Source of the DNA: Silene latifolia
Taxonomy: Eukaryota > Streptophyta > Magnoliopsida > Caryophyllales > Caryophyllaceae
Direction: 5' to 3'
Assembly: GCF_048544455.1 (NCBI RefSeq)
Contig: NC_133536.1
Coordinates: forward strand, 166,394,825-166,458,824
Length of the DNA stretch: 64,000 nucleotides
The position numbers were made by a program, and so were the translations under genes. This document shows positions 44,654 to 56,663 of the stretch, in pieces (position 1 is the stretch's first letter; every line of letters begins with the position of its first letter). The notes beneath the pieces are model-generated. The model did not search any database, had not been told where the DNA came from, and saw nothing but the letters and a program-made list of their open reading frames with translations.

Positions 44654-45300
44654 CCCCGAATCATCTCAAAACCCCCAAGGGAAACTCTATAAGGTCACCA
44701 TGAAACACAACCTCTCCGATCTGGATTGGTACCCCAGTGTAGACTCTATCACAAGATACCGACTCCCAGAAGGTACCACTACCGAATCAACAATTCTATC
44801 ATATGACTTAAGGTTTAAGACTCGGCATGTTCCGCAGATATAAAGGAATGTGTAGCTCCTAATCAAACAACACAAAGGTGGGTTTAGAGTTAACAGGAAA
44901 TGTACCAGTCACCACATGAGAGTCATTCTTAGCTGCCTCCTTGCCCATGGCGAAGAGCTTGCCGCTGGACTTAGCCCCACTCGACTTGAAGAAGCTCCTC
45001 CAGTTGTTTGTTCCCTTCATTTGCGGTCTTCGAAAGTTGGTGCTCCCACTCTGTTGCTCTGCGATTACGGTTCGGTAGTTGTTGTAGCTTTCTTGGTAAT
45101 CACATTACTAGCTCCGGACCTCGCACCTCCCCCATAGCCGACATAGGTGTGCGATAACTGCTATACCTGCACCCCACCGAACGAGAGCCACCGAACCCGG
45201 ACATAGGTGCCCTGTATCCACCGGGATTCGCCCCGGATGATCGGCATTCAAACCTCTTGTGTCCTGTTTTTCCACAGCCAAAAACAAGTAAGCCCCGCAG
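44654..45300 (-). pseudogene. Element 4 zinc knuckle and protease region, broken
   Basis: On the minus strand a knuckle-like CGKTGHKRFEC lies near 45250. The protease follows with HVVTGTFPVN and FVLFD near 44865, where one base appears to be missing in the DSGA active-site codons, producing a stop. Frames change several times here. Confidence 0.65.
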
Positions 45301-45364
45301 AACTACCTCCCCGCCGGTTCCCCCGAAGCCGCCTCCACTCGAGCTCTCATACCCCCGGGCACCG

Positions 45365-46113
45365 TTAGTGGAGTACCCACCATATCTGCCCGAACTCGCT
45401 TCTTTGCCCCAAGATTATCGCTTGTGGTCTCCGCTTCCTTTTCTCGGCCTTGCCTTTCTTATCGGCCTTGATCTGTTCCAAGAGTCTTTCAAGAACACCA
45501 CCCTCAAGTAAATGTCCCGAATCGTAGTGGGTGGAGCCGCTGTGAGCCTCTTCTTGATGTCCATAGTGAGCCCCGCTCAAACCTCATAGCCAAAGATAGC
45601 TTCATTCTGCCCAAAGTCATCAGTGTATGAGGATAACTGTCGAAATTTCCGATGATAAGTCTCCACTGTCATATCTTCTGTCATCTTGAAGGTGTCAAAC
45701 TCCTCCCGTAGTTTGGCTTTTTGGAACTCGGGCATAAACTCATTCTTCAAAAGCTCTTGGAATTCCAACCAAGATACATGTCCCGTCTCAAGATCCCTAG
45801 CAACCTCTCGTATCTCCACCTTGTTCCTGGTCCACCAGTCACCGGCTGTGGCGCTAGGATAGTGGGCAGCTTGATCCACCTGCAGCTCTTCCGGACATGC
45901 TAACAGTTCAAACAGATTGGTGAATTCTCTACACCATTCCCCCAGCAACTGTGGTTCCCCCTCTCCAGTGAATATTGTGGGGTTATGCCTTGCCACAATG
46001 GTACTCATTTTTCCCGGGTCCAATCGTTTGGCCTTTAGGGCCTCATTCTCAGCTCGGAGCCTATCCAACTCCGCTTGGATGTCATTAGCAGCGGTATCCC
46101 TTCTCGGAGGCAT
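45365..46113 (-). pseudogene. Element 4 gag
   Basis: Starts MPPRRDTAANDIQAELDRL with a short coiled coil (AELDRLRAENEALKAKR). The gag core follows: NPTIFTGEGEPQLLGEWCREF, ATAGDWWTRNKVEI, FQELLKNEFMPEFQKAKLRE and DMTVETYHRKFRQLS. The frame stops at 45577 and the reading seems to continue out of frame to about 45365 in a basic segment. Confidence 0.85.
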
Positions 46114-46605
46114 GTCTATAAAAATTAAGAGAGAGTTAGTGATGTTCCCTGCAACACTAGAATTACTTAGTCAGTCCTACCCTACATATTTAGCTAACAT
46201 GGTTCAGGGATCACATAACCGCATATCACTAGACATAACATCCATCTTAAAATCTTAAGCATCATATATATATAAATATCTCACTTCATTATTATGCCAA
46301 TTCTTGCCTCCGAATCACAATTAAACACATGTATACTTATACTAACAGTATATCACTTTGCCCAATTCTCACATCATGGAATAGTTTTTCATGTTCAATA
46401 TCACACAACTTCCCTACTCTACCCTTTTCTCTCGTATGATCTCAAGGTACCCGGGTCAAACTGAGAGGGCCAATGGTTCGGTGTGAGGGGGCCCCTTACT
46501 CATCCCTTACCTTTAGTGTGCTCCTAACAGTTCTATCCCGGGGTTCATTTTATTTGACTCTTCCTAAATTCATTGGATTCATTGGTTTAGGCCTGAGGAT
46601 CGTTC

Positions 46606-46617
46606 GCTCTGATACCA
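46606..46617 (-). other. Element 4 primer binding site (initiator tRNA-Met)
   Basis: TGGTATCAGAGC on the minus strand, 3 nt inside the 5' LTR. This is the common plant primer site for initiator tRNA-Met. Confidence 0.95.
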
Positions 46618-46620
46618 CTT

Positions 46621-48712
46621 TGTAACACCCCCATTTATTTAAGGGCCTGAACTAGGACTCCTCAGATAAATGATGGTGTTACCATCTCGGAAACCCGAGG
46701 CAGTAGATAACAAAGGAAAGAAACACAGTACTTTATTATAATGTTTATAGTGACATTACAACGGAAATTAAAACAAAGTCTCCAAATACGACCAAAAGAT
46801 AAGTCTGATAAAACTACTAAAAAGACTAAGGTGGGCTAGGCACTAAGTCAGTCATCCAAGCTCTCTTCCCGCCAGCTCCCATCGGTCTCTGAATACCTGT
46901 CAATCTGCTCCCCAATAATTGGATCATCACAAGCATACACGAATACACGGGGTCAGCCACGAAGCTGAGTAGGTAATACAATAAACAGTAACACAAAACA
47001 CATACTCCTCCATCACCAACACCGCCATCACAACTCACAACCCGGACAACCATCCCATACCGATCCCCGAGACTATAAATATCGACCGTAGCCGATCTGC
47101 CAGCTCGCAGCTGAGGACACCAGGGCAAGTCCTGCAGAACCCGCCTGGGCCTTATCACAGTGTCATCATCACCACCTCCACCAACTCCAATGTAATAATA
47201 TAACAAAACAGTTCAACAATAGTACTTAACGAAATGAAATCAGGCAATCATATTACAACATGTAAATCACCGATTTAGTCAATCCAGTCACATAGTGTTA
47301 TATCAAGTCCAGTGTATTCCCCTATCTCAAATAGCGGTGATAAGCTAACTGCAGATCAGAAGTACTCCACCCGAAACTCGCCACCTAAACATATATATAT
47401 AACATAATTAATTCTCTTACTAATCCCGTTCCCATAATCAAAAGTTACTATAAGTAGAAACTTTCCCAATTTAGAAATTACTAAAAATATAAGTTACCCA
47501 AAATAGAAAGTTTCCTAAAATAGCAGGTTACTAAAAATAGTAACCTTCCCGAAATAGAATCCCGACTCAAAACTTAAATACATTATTCCGTCACCGTAAC
47601 TTAATATTAACTTAATAATCAAAACTAATAATGTAAATAATAGAGTATACATATTTCCGACTTATCAAAATAAAAACCCGTAACAAAATAACCCGAACAC
47701 AAAACACAACCCGACACACGCACACCCCCTTTTTTAACCCGTCACAACTCGCCCCTCAACCACCAATCCTCACCACCGACCACCAGGCCTGACACCAGGT
47801 CTGGCCTGGCCACCTCCCACCACCACCAACGTGGTCGACCCTCGCCGGTGGTCAGAACCACCACCACCAACACCCCCTGTTCACACCCAGCCGCCACCAA
47901 AACGCCATGAACAGCCCCCCTTTTTAACCCGACAGCCACCACGACACAACCCCTCCTGCCTACCAACCACCACCCCTGACACCACCGTAGAAAGGTGGCC
48001 CTGACACACGTGGCACCACCGATTCGACCTCCCCCGAGTCCACGGTGGTGCCACCCCTTTACCCTATGTCTAAAACGCAATCAAAAACCCCCAACCAACC
48101 CCGACACCTAAACACCACCACTGCAACCACCACCAGCAACGACCACCACTCTAACCACCACCACCCGACTCGACTCCACACCAACAACACATCCCACAAC
48201 CCCACGACCACCACAACAGTCCCTAAAAGACGCATAACTCAATACAAAACAGTGTGACAGAAATGAAAACAGGGACCCTTACCTGTGACGACCGTCGACC
48301 TGAGCTTTTCCGACCAGTACAACCACCCTCGACCCCTAGCAACGACTCCCCTGGACTCACGGCATACCCTATTCCCTCCACACTCACCGGCGTGCTCTCT
48401 TTGGCCGTGTAGAAGGCTTGAACGTGAAAGGAAAAGGGGTTGATGTTGGTAGCTTCTAAAATGACGGTAGGGAGGGGAGTAGGGTTTTAAAGATGTATTA
48501 GGGTTTGATTTTAGGGTTTGGTGAGGTAAAATGGTAAATGGATAAGTGGGTAAATGGGCTATGACACCTCGACCCAAAATGCCACTCAACTATAAACCCG
48601 ACTCATCTCGCGATATGAATTAAACAATTATTTTTACGCCTTTACCATAACCTTTACGCTACCATTAAATAATAAAACTCGCCCAAACGATAATAAAATA
48701 CGGGGTATTACA
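46621..48712 (-). repeat. Element 4 5' LTR
   Basis: 2,092 bp, partner of 39259-41364. The two conserved 112- and 116-codon frames found in both LTRs lie in a C-rich stretch and are duplicated only because the LTRs are. Confidence 0.95.
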
Positions 48713-48717
48713 ATGCA

Positions 48718-49611
48718 TCAGTTTTACAATGTACTACAGACGTTAAAACGCAATTCTGGCTCATTAAACACCATTGTGACATGTTATTGGTTGATCAACA
48801 ATGCTACAATGAGACGGGAAGTGATGAAATATGATATTTAGTATCGAGAATTGTTAATAAGTCGTCTTGGAAGGTTATGTGGCACATACGAGTCAGAAGT
48901 AGTTTCAGAGTGTAACATTTAGTATCAAAAAGGTTTTTGCATGAACTTTGTAGTTCATAGTTAGAGAGTTCATGAGGAGATTTTGTAATTGTTGTAAATT
49001 GTTAATTTGAGACGAAAAAGAGATACGTATGTCAACTATTTGTTTGTTTTGATAAATAACTGTATTCCGAACACATTTGAACAGTAATTTGAAAATATAA
49101 GATTTATATTTTGAGTAGCAAAATATAATGTTTTTACTTTTAGTTACCTGGATAAGAAGTATTTTGAATTTCAACAAAATTTGATTTTTCAAACTCGACA
49201 CTAAGGTAGAGAATTGAATTTCGAGCATTGGCGCCAAATCGAAAATTGAATATTCGTCTTGTGACTAGGTTGTAAATTGAAATTTTTTTTTGGTGCCAAT
49301 TCAAATTTTCAAATATTTGATTTTGTCTACAAATTTAAAATTCAAATTTAATGTTAGTTTTTATTTAATAATTGTTATTATCTATTTTCGCGCGCAATTT
49401 TAAATATTTGACGCTCATATGTGATTTATTTTTATGAGTTAGAGCCATCTTCACACTACATGGTTTTAAATCTTACGATTGTACTCTTAAACTTGATACT
49501 TAGGTAAGATTACTGGTAGTCTTGAGTAAATCTTGTTTTAAGATTCATGGAGTCTTATTTAGAGACTATCAATAAATTATCAAAGTTTCGACAAAGTTTT
49601 AAGTTGATTCT
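48718..49611. other. Intergenic DNA, nothing recognised
   Basis: AT-rich DNA that continues from the other side of element 4. No gene or repeat boundary seen. Confidence 0.4.
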
Positions 49612-51073
49612 TGATGTGGTTCATTTTAGCGCACTTTTAACCCCTTAACGAAACCCATTTCGCAAGGCTTATTTGTCTTTCTATAAGATTTTAACCCATT
49701 TGTAGGAAAAGAAGCAAAATGAGCGGAAATCATGCATTAATAGAGCAATTAGGAGCTTAATTGACGCTACTAATGATCAAGCATAAGGATGAGACGGAAA
49801 TCAAAGACTCGTAGCAAGATATAAGGCAAGTTGGAGCCATCCCCCACGATCTAGGGTGATCTCCACGGGTTTTGGGGCAGCAATTGCAAAAGAAGGCCAC
49901 TTATAAGTAGAACTCGGGTGCGCCAACAGTTGACTCGGGCGAGCCAATACTCAACCTGGGCGGGTTCGAAGGCAGAGCTCCCTGAAGTTACTCTCAAGTC
50001 GGGCAAGCCCAAGGCAAGTCGGGCGGGCATCAACCTTTTCGCCCTTCCGTCACTTTACTTATCCTCCAAGTCTAACTTAATCTTGCAGCTACTATATATT
50101 CCCTAATTGTAATAATTGTAGGGTTATGCTTGCCTAGTTAGAGGATTAGGCCTCCTTAGTTTAGATTAGGAGTATTTTAGCTTAATCTTTCCTCAATTAA
50201 TGTAATCTTTCCTTAATTACTCTTCAAATACGTCTAGATCTAGCTTTGTTCTTGGATCTCTTTGGGTTTTGTATTGTAGATTAGTGACAAGTCTTCATCT
50301 TTATTCAAGATTTCCTTCCTTTAATTGTTCAATTATTAGGTATTGCTTCTAAATCTCCTTTTAATTACTTGTTCATCTTTCAATAAGATATTTATTATTT
50401 GTTTTATCATTATGTTTACTTGTGTTATAATGTTTGTCACCACTGTTAACATGATAATCATGATGTGTAGTACGTAGTCTTTTAGTTAGGATTAATGAGG
50501 GATTAGGGGAATGATTAGAGAGTAGATACATGCTTAATGAGTTCATTTGGTTGATTAAAATGGTTGTTGTGAGTTCTAGCCTAGTGCACATGTTATGTTT
50601 GATGAAATGCTTGATTAAAAACCTCGCATGATTCTCTACCTATTCAACAATAACCGTAAGATCGAAAGCCTCTGGGACTTTTAGACCATGCACTAAGTTA
50701 GTAGGGAGACCGGGTGTACGCTAGAAGCTAACCCGACTTGACCTATGAACTGCTGGACCAAAAGTTCAGGCTCTACTCAACCATGATCTTGATCAAATAC
50801 TAGACTCATATCTTTTGACCTACCATTTGATTACCTCTATGAACTCTTAATACCCTAGTGTTTCCCCTTGATTTTTTACATCTTGTTTGTTTGCATCGTT
50901 TACTTTAGCTAAATTCAAAACCCCATAAAATTGTGACACTTCCATGAATTAAAATAGAGAGACTTAGAACATAAAGCACACCGTCCTATGGATCGACCTC
51001 GACTTACCTACTTGCTAGTTGTTCGTTGAGTTTATAAATGTGTTTGATCGAGTGACCAACAACTCGCTCTACA
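49612..51073 (+). mobile_element. Solo LTR of an Athila-type element
   Basis: The end resembles the ends of the LTRs of elements 2 and 3 read on their strand: CACCGTCCTATGGATCGACC, then GTTGAGTTTATAAATGTGTTTGAT. It begins TGATGTGG and probably ends CA at 51072-51073. No internal region, primer site or partner adjoins it. It carries a CG-rich motif array at 49912-50030 and TATATAT at 50093-50099. I could not find a target duplication, so the right edge is uncertain by a few bases. Confidence 0.75.
49912..50030. promoter_or_regulatory. CGNNCG motif array in solo LTR, partly decayed
   Basis: Sites start at 49912 (ACTCGGGTGCGC), 49933 (ACTCGGGCGAGC), 49954 (ACCTGGGCGGGT), 49997 (AGTCGGGCAAGC) and 50017 (AGTCGGGCGGGC). 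Steps are 21, 21, 43 and 20 bp. Three of the five sites have a core CG changed to TG or CA. Confidence 0.6.
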
Positions 51074-51740
51074 TAAAGTCTCTAGAATTCAAGATTCAAC
51101 TTAAGACTCTACATGAGTTTTGACACACTTTTTTAGGATGGTGAGTCAATAAATGACCCACGTGTTGAATTTTTTTTGTTTCCTTTTTCATAAAGCCTTG
51201 CATTTTGTATAGAAAAAACTAATGTAAAGTGAAAAGTTAGAGCTTAAGCTCAGTTTGAGAGATAATATATAACGTTTTAGGTGAGTCTGAACAATAAAAA
51301 TAAGGGTTTTTTGATAACTGTTACCACGTATAATTCAGATTTTACTAATTGCTACCAAAGTAATATTTCTTTAAAAATTACTACCATTATTATTGGTTTG
51401 GATTAAAACTAATTACCACATGATCACGAACCTTCTTTTTGCGCATGAGAAGACAAGAATACCCCTTTTTTTACACTCGCCTCACTCATAATCTCATTAT
51501 ACCATCCATTTATCAAAACATATGCCCTCTTTAACTTAAATTTTAACTTCACTCATCATTCAACCAAAACCTAAATTACTTCCAAATAAAATTGAGAATT
51601 CTGAAAATCATCTCATTCTTGTAAACTTCTTCCCCAAGTTGAATTCCAGATTAAGTTTTACATTTAATCTAAATCGCTATTGAGTTTTAATCCTAGGTAG
51701 GTTTTTACTTCTTCCTCAAATTCCTCCCTTTTTGCTATTG
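51074..51740. other. Spacer containing the left arm of an inverted repeat
   Basis: AT-rich, non-coding. The 36 bp at 51388-51423 are repeated in inverted orientation at 61658-61693 with three differences. Between the arms lie the second solo LTR and element 5. Confidence 0.6.
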
Positions 51741-52327
51741 CTACATGATGTGTGATTATTTTGTGCCACCTATCCCATTTTCTACTATGCATTTTGACAC
51801 GTTATGGGACGATTTTGATGACCATTGCTTGCATTTTACATCCCATTTTCGTTTCCATGCGTTTCCGTCTCATTTTGTAGGTACTTGGACTAAAATGAAG
51901 GAATTTGATCAAGCAATGAAACTTAGAGTATATTGAACAAGTAGAAGAGGAACATGATGCTAAGAAGGCCTCTTGGTCGGCCAACCGGTTTGGAATACAC
52001 ATAACCTACACATTTTGAAGAATTTGGGAAATTGAAGCCAAAAGTCGAAAACTCTCGGCGCCGGTAACCCTACCGGCAGATGGGTAACTGGCTCCCACTA
52101 CCCTTTCTCCAAGACTTTTAAGTTCAAAGTCAAACATGCTCAAAACTAGTCAAACGATCGGCGGCCGGTGGGCCGGGTGGGAACACAGCTGAACATTTCT
52201 CAACTCTTCCGCATTAAGACCTAATTTTTGTAGCACACTATAATAACTCTCCTTAAGTTGTATTTGAGATCTAAGTTTATCCTAATTTAATTTGTATGTA
52301 ATAGCACGAATTTATGAGCTGATGGGT

Positions 52328-52470
52328 ACTCTATCGAGTAGAGCTTACTCTGTCGAGTAAGTAAGTTTTGCATTCTGGAGTGTATTCAACCTGATGGGTA
52401 CTCGATCGAGTAAGGGGAACTCGATCGAGTAGGCGGTACTCGATCGAGTACCTTAGTTACTCGATCGAGT
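52328..52470. promoter_or_regulatory. ACTCGATCGAGT palindrome array in element 5 5' LTR (U3)
   Basis: Perfect copies start at 52400, 52419, 52438 and 52459. Diverged copies are at 52328 and 52347. Steps are 19, 53, 19, 19 and 21 bp. A TATA box follows about 50 bp downstream. Confidence 0.8.
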
Positions 52471-52521
52471 AAGTCGGGTTATATAGGTTTTGGCTGGGTT
52501 TTGATAGCAGCGCGTGAAAGT

Positions 52522-52530
52522 TATATAAAG
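52522..52530 (+). promoter_or_regulatory. TATA box of element 5 5' LTR
   Basis: TATATAAAG, downstream of the palindrome array. Confidence 0.6.
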
Positions 52531-53676
52531 TGGAATCGTCAGTTTCTTTTAACTTTTTACTTCACTAAAAACCTTTTTACAAAAGAAAACAAAGTTACGT
52601 AAGTTCTCTTCTCGCATTTGCATCAAATCCAAGGGCTAGAGTCGTCGTATTTTAGAGTTATTTATACCATTGAGATCGTCGTATTGTGGGTAAGGTCCTT
52701 GTACCAATTTTATGTCAATTCATTAGTTTTGGTTTAAACCCTGATAGGGTGAATTTGGGATTTTGGGAGTATTGTTAATAGTAGATTATAATTGTATGAT
52801 TATGTGATTATAGGAGGTGATTTCGTAGAGGAAGACTTTTGATCCGTTGTTTGTGTTTGATATTGGTGATTTCATTCCAGATAGGTTTCCCTACTCCGTT
52901 ATTGTGTAATTGATTATAAGATGGTTGTTGTTTGATTGGCATGTGATTATATAGTAACTGGTTTTGGAATTGTTGATATTGTAATTGGGTGTTGTTGATT
53001 GTCTATGGTTCACGAGGTGCGCCCTCGGCTGAGTGGAGTCATTTGCGGGAGTGGCTTCACGACCTTGATTTGCCCCTTGTGGTTCCCGTCACAAGGGGGT
53101 TGTGCACATTAAGGAACTTGGGTTATTCGCTCGATGGAGATGAGCGGGGCTTAGGTGGGAACGACTGCGGTCCCCCACTGGCGGTGAGGAATAGTTGTTG
53201 CGATGGGTATTCTGGCAGGACTACACACTTTAGTGTATAGTCAGATGATTGATGATGTGACGGTGTTGGAGATTGTGGTTGTGTAATTGTTTATTGTTTT
53301 ATCTTATTTTGTTTATACAGTAACTGACCCCGTTAAATGTTTTGAAAACTGTGGTGATCCATTCGGGGATGGTGAGCAGTTTTTTAGCAGGTATGGCATG
53401 GATGCGTGCGGGTTAGCTTGGGATGAGTCACCTCGAGTCCGAGTAGTAGTCTTCCGCTGTAGTGTCATAACATTTTATTTAGTTGGTTTGGTTTTGGAAC
53501 AGTTGTATCGTACTTTGCAGTTTTGGTTTTGATGTAGTCACTTTAAATTTATTTACCTAAAGTACGTTTCTTTATGGTCATTTTTGATTACTATGTCTCG
53601 GGTAACCGAGATGGCAGCCTTCCCATGCATTAGCTGGTCTTGGTAAGGCACCTTGGTGTGTGGGGGTATTACAAAG

Positions 53677-53688
53677 TTGTATTAGAGC
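53677..53688 (+). other. Element 5 primer binding site, decayed
   Basis: TTGTATTAGAGC just inside the 5' LTR matches the initiator tRNA-Met site of element 4 (TGGTATCAGAGC) at 10 of 12 positions. Confidence 0.7.
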
Positions 53689-54103
53689 GACGATTTTGGA
53701 ACCTGTAACTAATAAACCTAATAAACTTAGAGAGTCAAATTAAAATGAATCTGGGTAGGAGTTGTTAGGAGCTAATGCAAAGGCTTGAGAGACGTTCTAA
53801 AGTCACGAACTCGCCCTACAACTTTGAACCGGTCACTATAGGGTGTCATGGGATCGCTATGTGTTTCTTATTGTTCATGTGCATATGGTGATTGAAGTAT
53901 ATGATGGATGTTGTGGTGTAAAAGATGAAAGTAAATGTTGCATGACGATATGAATTGTGGTTTAAGCATGTTTATATGACGAAAATGAATTTATAATGTG
54001 CCATTTCTAGTAACGTGAATATGAGTTGTAATGTATAATATGTTTGTTTCTACGAAAAGAAATAGAGTTAAAGGCATGCAGGTAGTCTAGAATCATCAAC
54101 ATG

Positions 54104-54381
54104 ACTCGATCGAGTGAGGTGAACTCGATCGAGTAGGGTGGACTCGATCGAGTTGGTATATGTATACGTTGGGCAGTAGCTACTATTTCGTGCAACTCGA
54201 TCGAGTAAGGGGAGTACTCGATCGAGTGGCTGGTACTCGACCGAGTACATATATGACTCGATAGAGTACGTTTAATGAAAGTTCTGGGCAGGTTTTGGAG
54301 TTGGGGTACTCGATCGAGTTGGTGTCTTACTCGATCGAGTTACCCCTACTCAATCGAGTATGTGTTGTTACTCGATCGAGT
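54104..54381. repeat. Internal ACTCGATCGAGT array with ~113-bp higher-order period
   Basis: Eleven copies, three with one change, start at 54104, 54123, 54142, 54195, 54216, 54235, 54256, 54308, 54329, 54348 and 54370. Steps within blocks are 19-22 bp; blocks are separated by 52-53 bp. Copies four apart are 112-114 bp apart, so the block plus its spacer repeats. The spacers share words such as TTCTGGGCAG. Confidence 0.85.
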
Positions 54382-54390
54382 AAGTTCTCT

Positions 54391-55038
54391 TCGGGAATGG
54401 TGGGAGAAGGTAAAGGATAGCACCCTAGATATCTATAGGAAGCAGGGTAAGACTGCAATCCCGTGGCCCGAGTTCAAGAGGGCTATGAGGCAGGAGTTCG
54501 TACCAGAGCATGTTCGTAGCAAACTCCTTGATGAGTTTGATTCTTTCAAGATGACTGGGGATATGACGGTGACCGAGTACTATCATAAGTTCAACGAAAA
54601 AGGCTAGAGTGCTGAGGATATGGGGCTAAATCAGGATAATTTAGCACTTCACTTCGAGAAGGGGTTGACTTATCAGATCATGGAGAAGATATCGGTAGAG
54701 ACTCTTACCAATGTGAAAGAGGATTATGAGAGAGCTGGACGGGCTGGGAGGTTGGTTGAGATGGCCAAGGAACACCAAGAGAAGGGTTCTGAAAAGAAAA
54801 AGGCTGAGAGTGATGGTAGTGCCCAATTTAGCTACAAGAGGGGTAACCACAATCAGGCAAGGGCTTATTCTTCGGGATCAGGCTTTAGTGGAGGATCTTC
54901 CTATGGGCGTGGCCGTAGTAGTAGCAGTAGCTTGGGTATATTAGGTTTCAACAGTGGTGGTAAGAGTCACAAGAGGCATGAGTGTACTAGTGCAGTGGGG
55001 AGAGGTTTTAAAAGACCGTCACGGGGGAGCTTTTCATA
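54391..55038 (+). pseudogene. Element 5 gag, N-terminal half replaced by the array
   Basis: The gag reading begins within SLREWWEKVKDSTLD, which aligns with ATAGDWWTRNKVEI at about residue 85 of element 4 gag. Everything before it is the palindrome array. It continues with FKRAMRQEFVPEHVRSKLLDE and DMTVTEYYHKFNE, a stop at 54605, and then a segment ending in a Ser/Gly-rich basic region. No initiator Met in gag context is visible. Confidence 0.75.
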
Positions 55039-55239
55039 GGGACCGACGCAGAGCTATGATAGCAACGACCAGCTGGGTCCTAGAACAGCCAAGGAGGGCA
55101 GAGTAACAACAACGGTTGGTTCAACCGCAATGGCGGTAATGTTTATCAGAAACCGGCGTCTAACAACAATCAGGGGTCAGCTGCCAAGCCTTCTACATCT
55201 GCCAGCATAGTGCAAGGGGGTGGACAAAAAAGCAGTGGC

Positions 55240-56663
55240 AAGCTGTTTATGATGGACAATCAAGCAGCTGAGGATGATGCACACGTGATCACCGGTACTT
55301 TTCTTGTTAACAACGTTTCAACCTTTGTTTTGTTTGATTCGGGGGCGTCACACTTGTTTGTATGATTGAGTCATGCTAAGTCTTTAGGTTTGAGAGAGTT
55401 TGAGTCTGTAAAATATAAGGTTTTTATACCGTCGGGTAAGTCAGGGTCTTGTGGGAAGTTGTATAGAGGGGTGTCCATGGTTAATTGGCAAGTTGATCTT
55501 CCAGTTAACTTGTTGGAGTTTCTAATGGATGGTTTTGAGATGATAGTCGGGATGGACTAGTTGCATAAGTATAAGGCTAGGATAGACTGTCACCAAAAGA
55601 AAGTTTCTTTGAGAGGTCCGAAGGGGGTTAGTGTGTCTTATCGTGGGTTTGTTATCAAACCCAAAGTCAAAATGATTGTAGCAATGACCTTAAAGTCTTA
55701 CTTAAGGAAGAGGTATCCTTTGATCCTATGCCATATGAAAGACACTAGTATGGTGGAACCGACAACAGCTGAGATACCAGTGGTGGGAGAGATTCCAGAT
55801 GTTTTTCCTGATGAGATACTGGGTTTACCACCTAAGATAGAGATACACTTCAGTGTGGAGTTGAAAGCAGAGACGAGAACGATATCTAAGGCCCCGTACC
55901 GTATGGGACCTAAAGAGTTAGAAGGGCTAAAAAACAGCTGAATGATTTGGTGGATAAGGGATACATTAGACCAAGTGTATCGCCGTGGGGGTGCGTCAGT
56001 CTTGTTCGTGAAGAAGAAAGATGGGAGCTTGAGGTTGTGCATAGACTATAGAGAACTAAACTGTGTCACAGTGAAGAACAAGTATCCTTTACTGAGGATA
56101 GATGATCTTTTTGACGAGTTGAGTGGACCATGTGTCTTTTCAAAGATTGATCTAAGGTCGGGGTACCATCTGGTGAGGATTCGAGATGAAGACATACCAA
56201 AGACAACGTTTCGATGGAGCTATGGTCGCTATGAGTATGTGGTGATGCCGTTTGGGTTGTCTAATGCACCCGCAGTGTTTATGGATCTGATGAACCGAGT
56301 TTTCAGCCAATATTTGGATCACTTTATGGTGGTGTTTGTAGATGACATCTTAGTCTATTCCAAGACCAAGGAGGAACATGCAGAGCATTTACGATTGCTG
56401 TTGCAAACTCTACGTGACAACCAATTGTATGCTAAGTTGTCCAAGTGCGAGTTCAGGTTAGAGAAAATGGCTTTTCTGGCCATGTGATCTCTAAAGAGGG
56501 TGTAGCTATGGATCCTTGCAAGATTGAGGTAGTATCTAACTGGGAGGCACCAGAGAATGTGGCTGAGATCAGGAGTTTCTTGGGTTTGGTAGGGTACTAT
56601 CGTCGGTTCGTGAAGGACTTTTCCAAGATCGCGAGACCTACGACAACGTTTATGAGGAAATAA
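55240..56663 (+). pseudogene. Element 5 protease and reverse transcriptase
   Basis: The protease motif VLFDSGASHLFV is at about 55327-55364 and is followed by a TGA. The linker then stops at TAG 55558-55560 in place of the Trp seen in MDWLGKY of element 4. The reverse transcriptase follows with [14 protein letters not shown], a frameshift near 55940, [38 protein letters not shown] and [12 protein letters not shown] (about 56330). Another frameshift occurs near 56470 before SKEGVAMDPCKIE. Confidence 0.9.

Larger units (their letters stand above)
39259..48712 (-). mobile_element. Element 4: Tekay/Del-like Ty3 chromovirus, decayed
   Basis: LTRs 39259-41364 and 46621-48712 flank a full gag-pol region read on the minus strand. 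Target duplication ATGCA at 39254-39258 and 48713-48717. The primer site matches initiator tRNA-Met, and a chromodomain-like C-terminus follows the integrase, as in chromoviruses of the Tekay/Del group. Several frameshifts, an in-frame stop in the reverse transcriptase and a lesion at the protease active site show the copy is inactive. Confidence 0.95.
52297..53673 (+). repeat. Element 5 5' LTR
   Basis: 1,377 bp, TGTAATA...TTACA. It has the palindrome array at 52328-52470, followed by TATATAAAG at 52522-52530. Confidence 0.95.

Noticed and set aside
52050..52190. Possible CGNNCG array in the second solo LTR
   Set aside because: The stretch is GC-rich but has only one CGATCG and no regular spacing.
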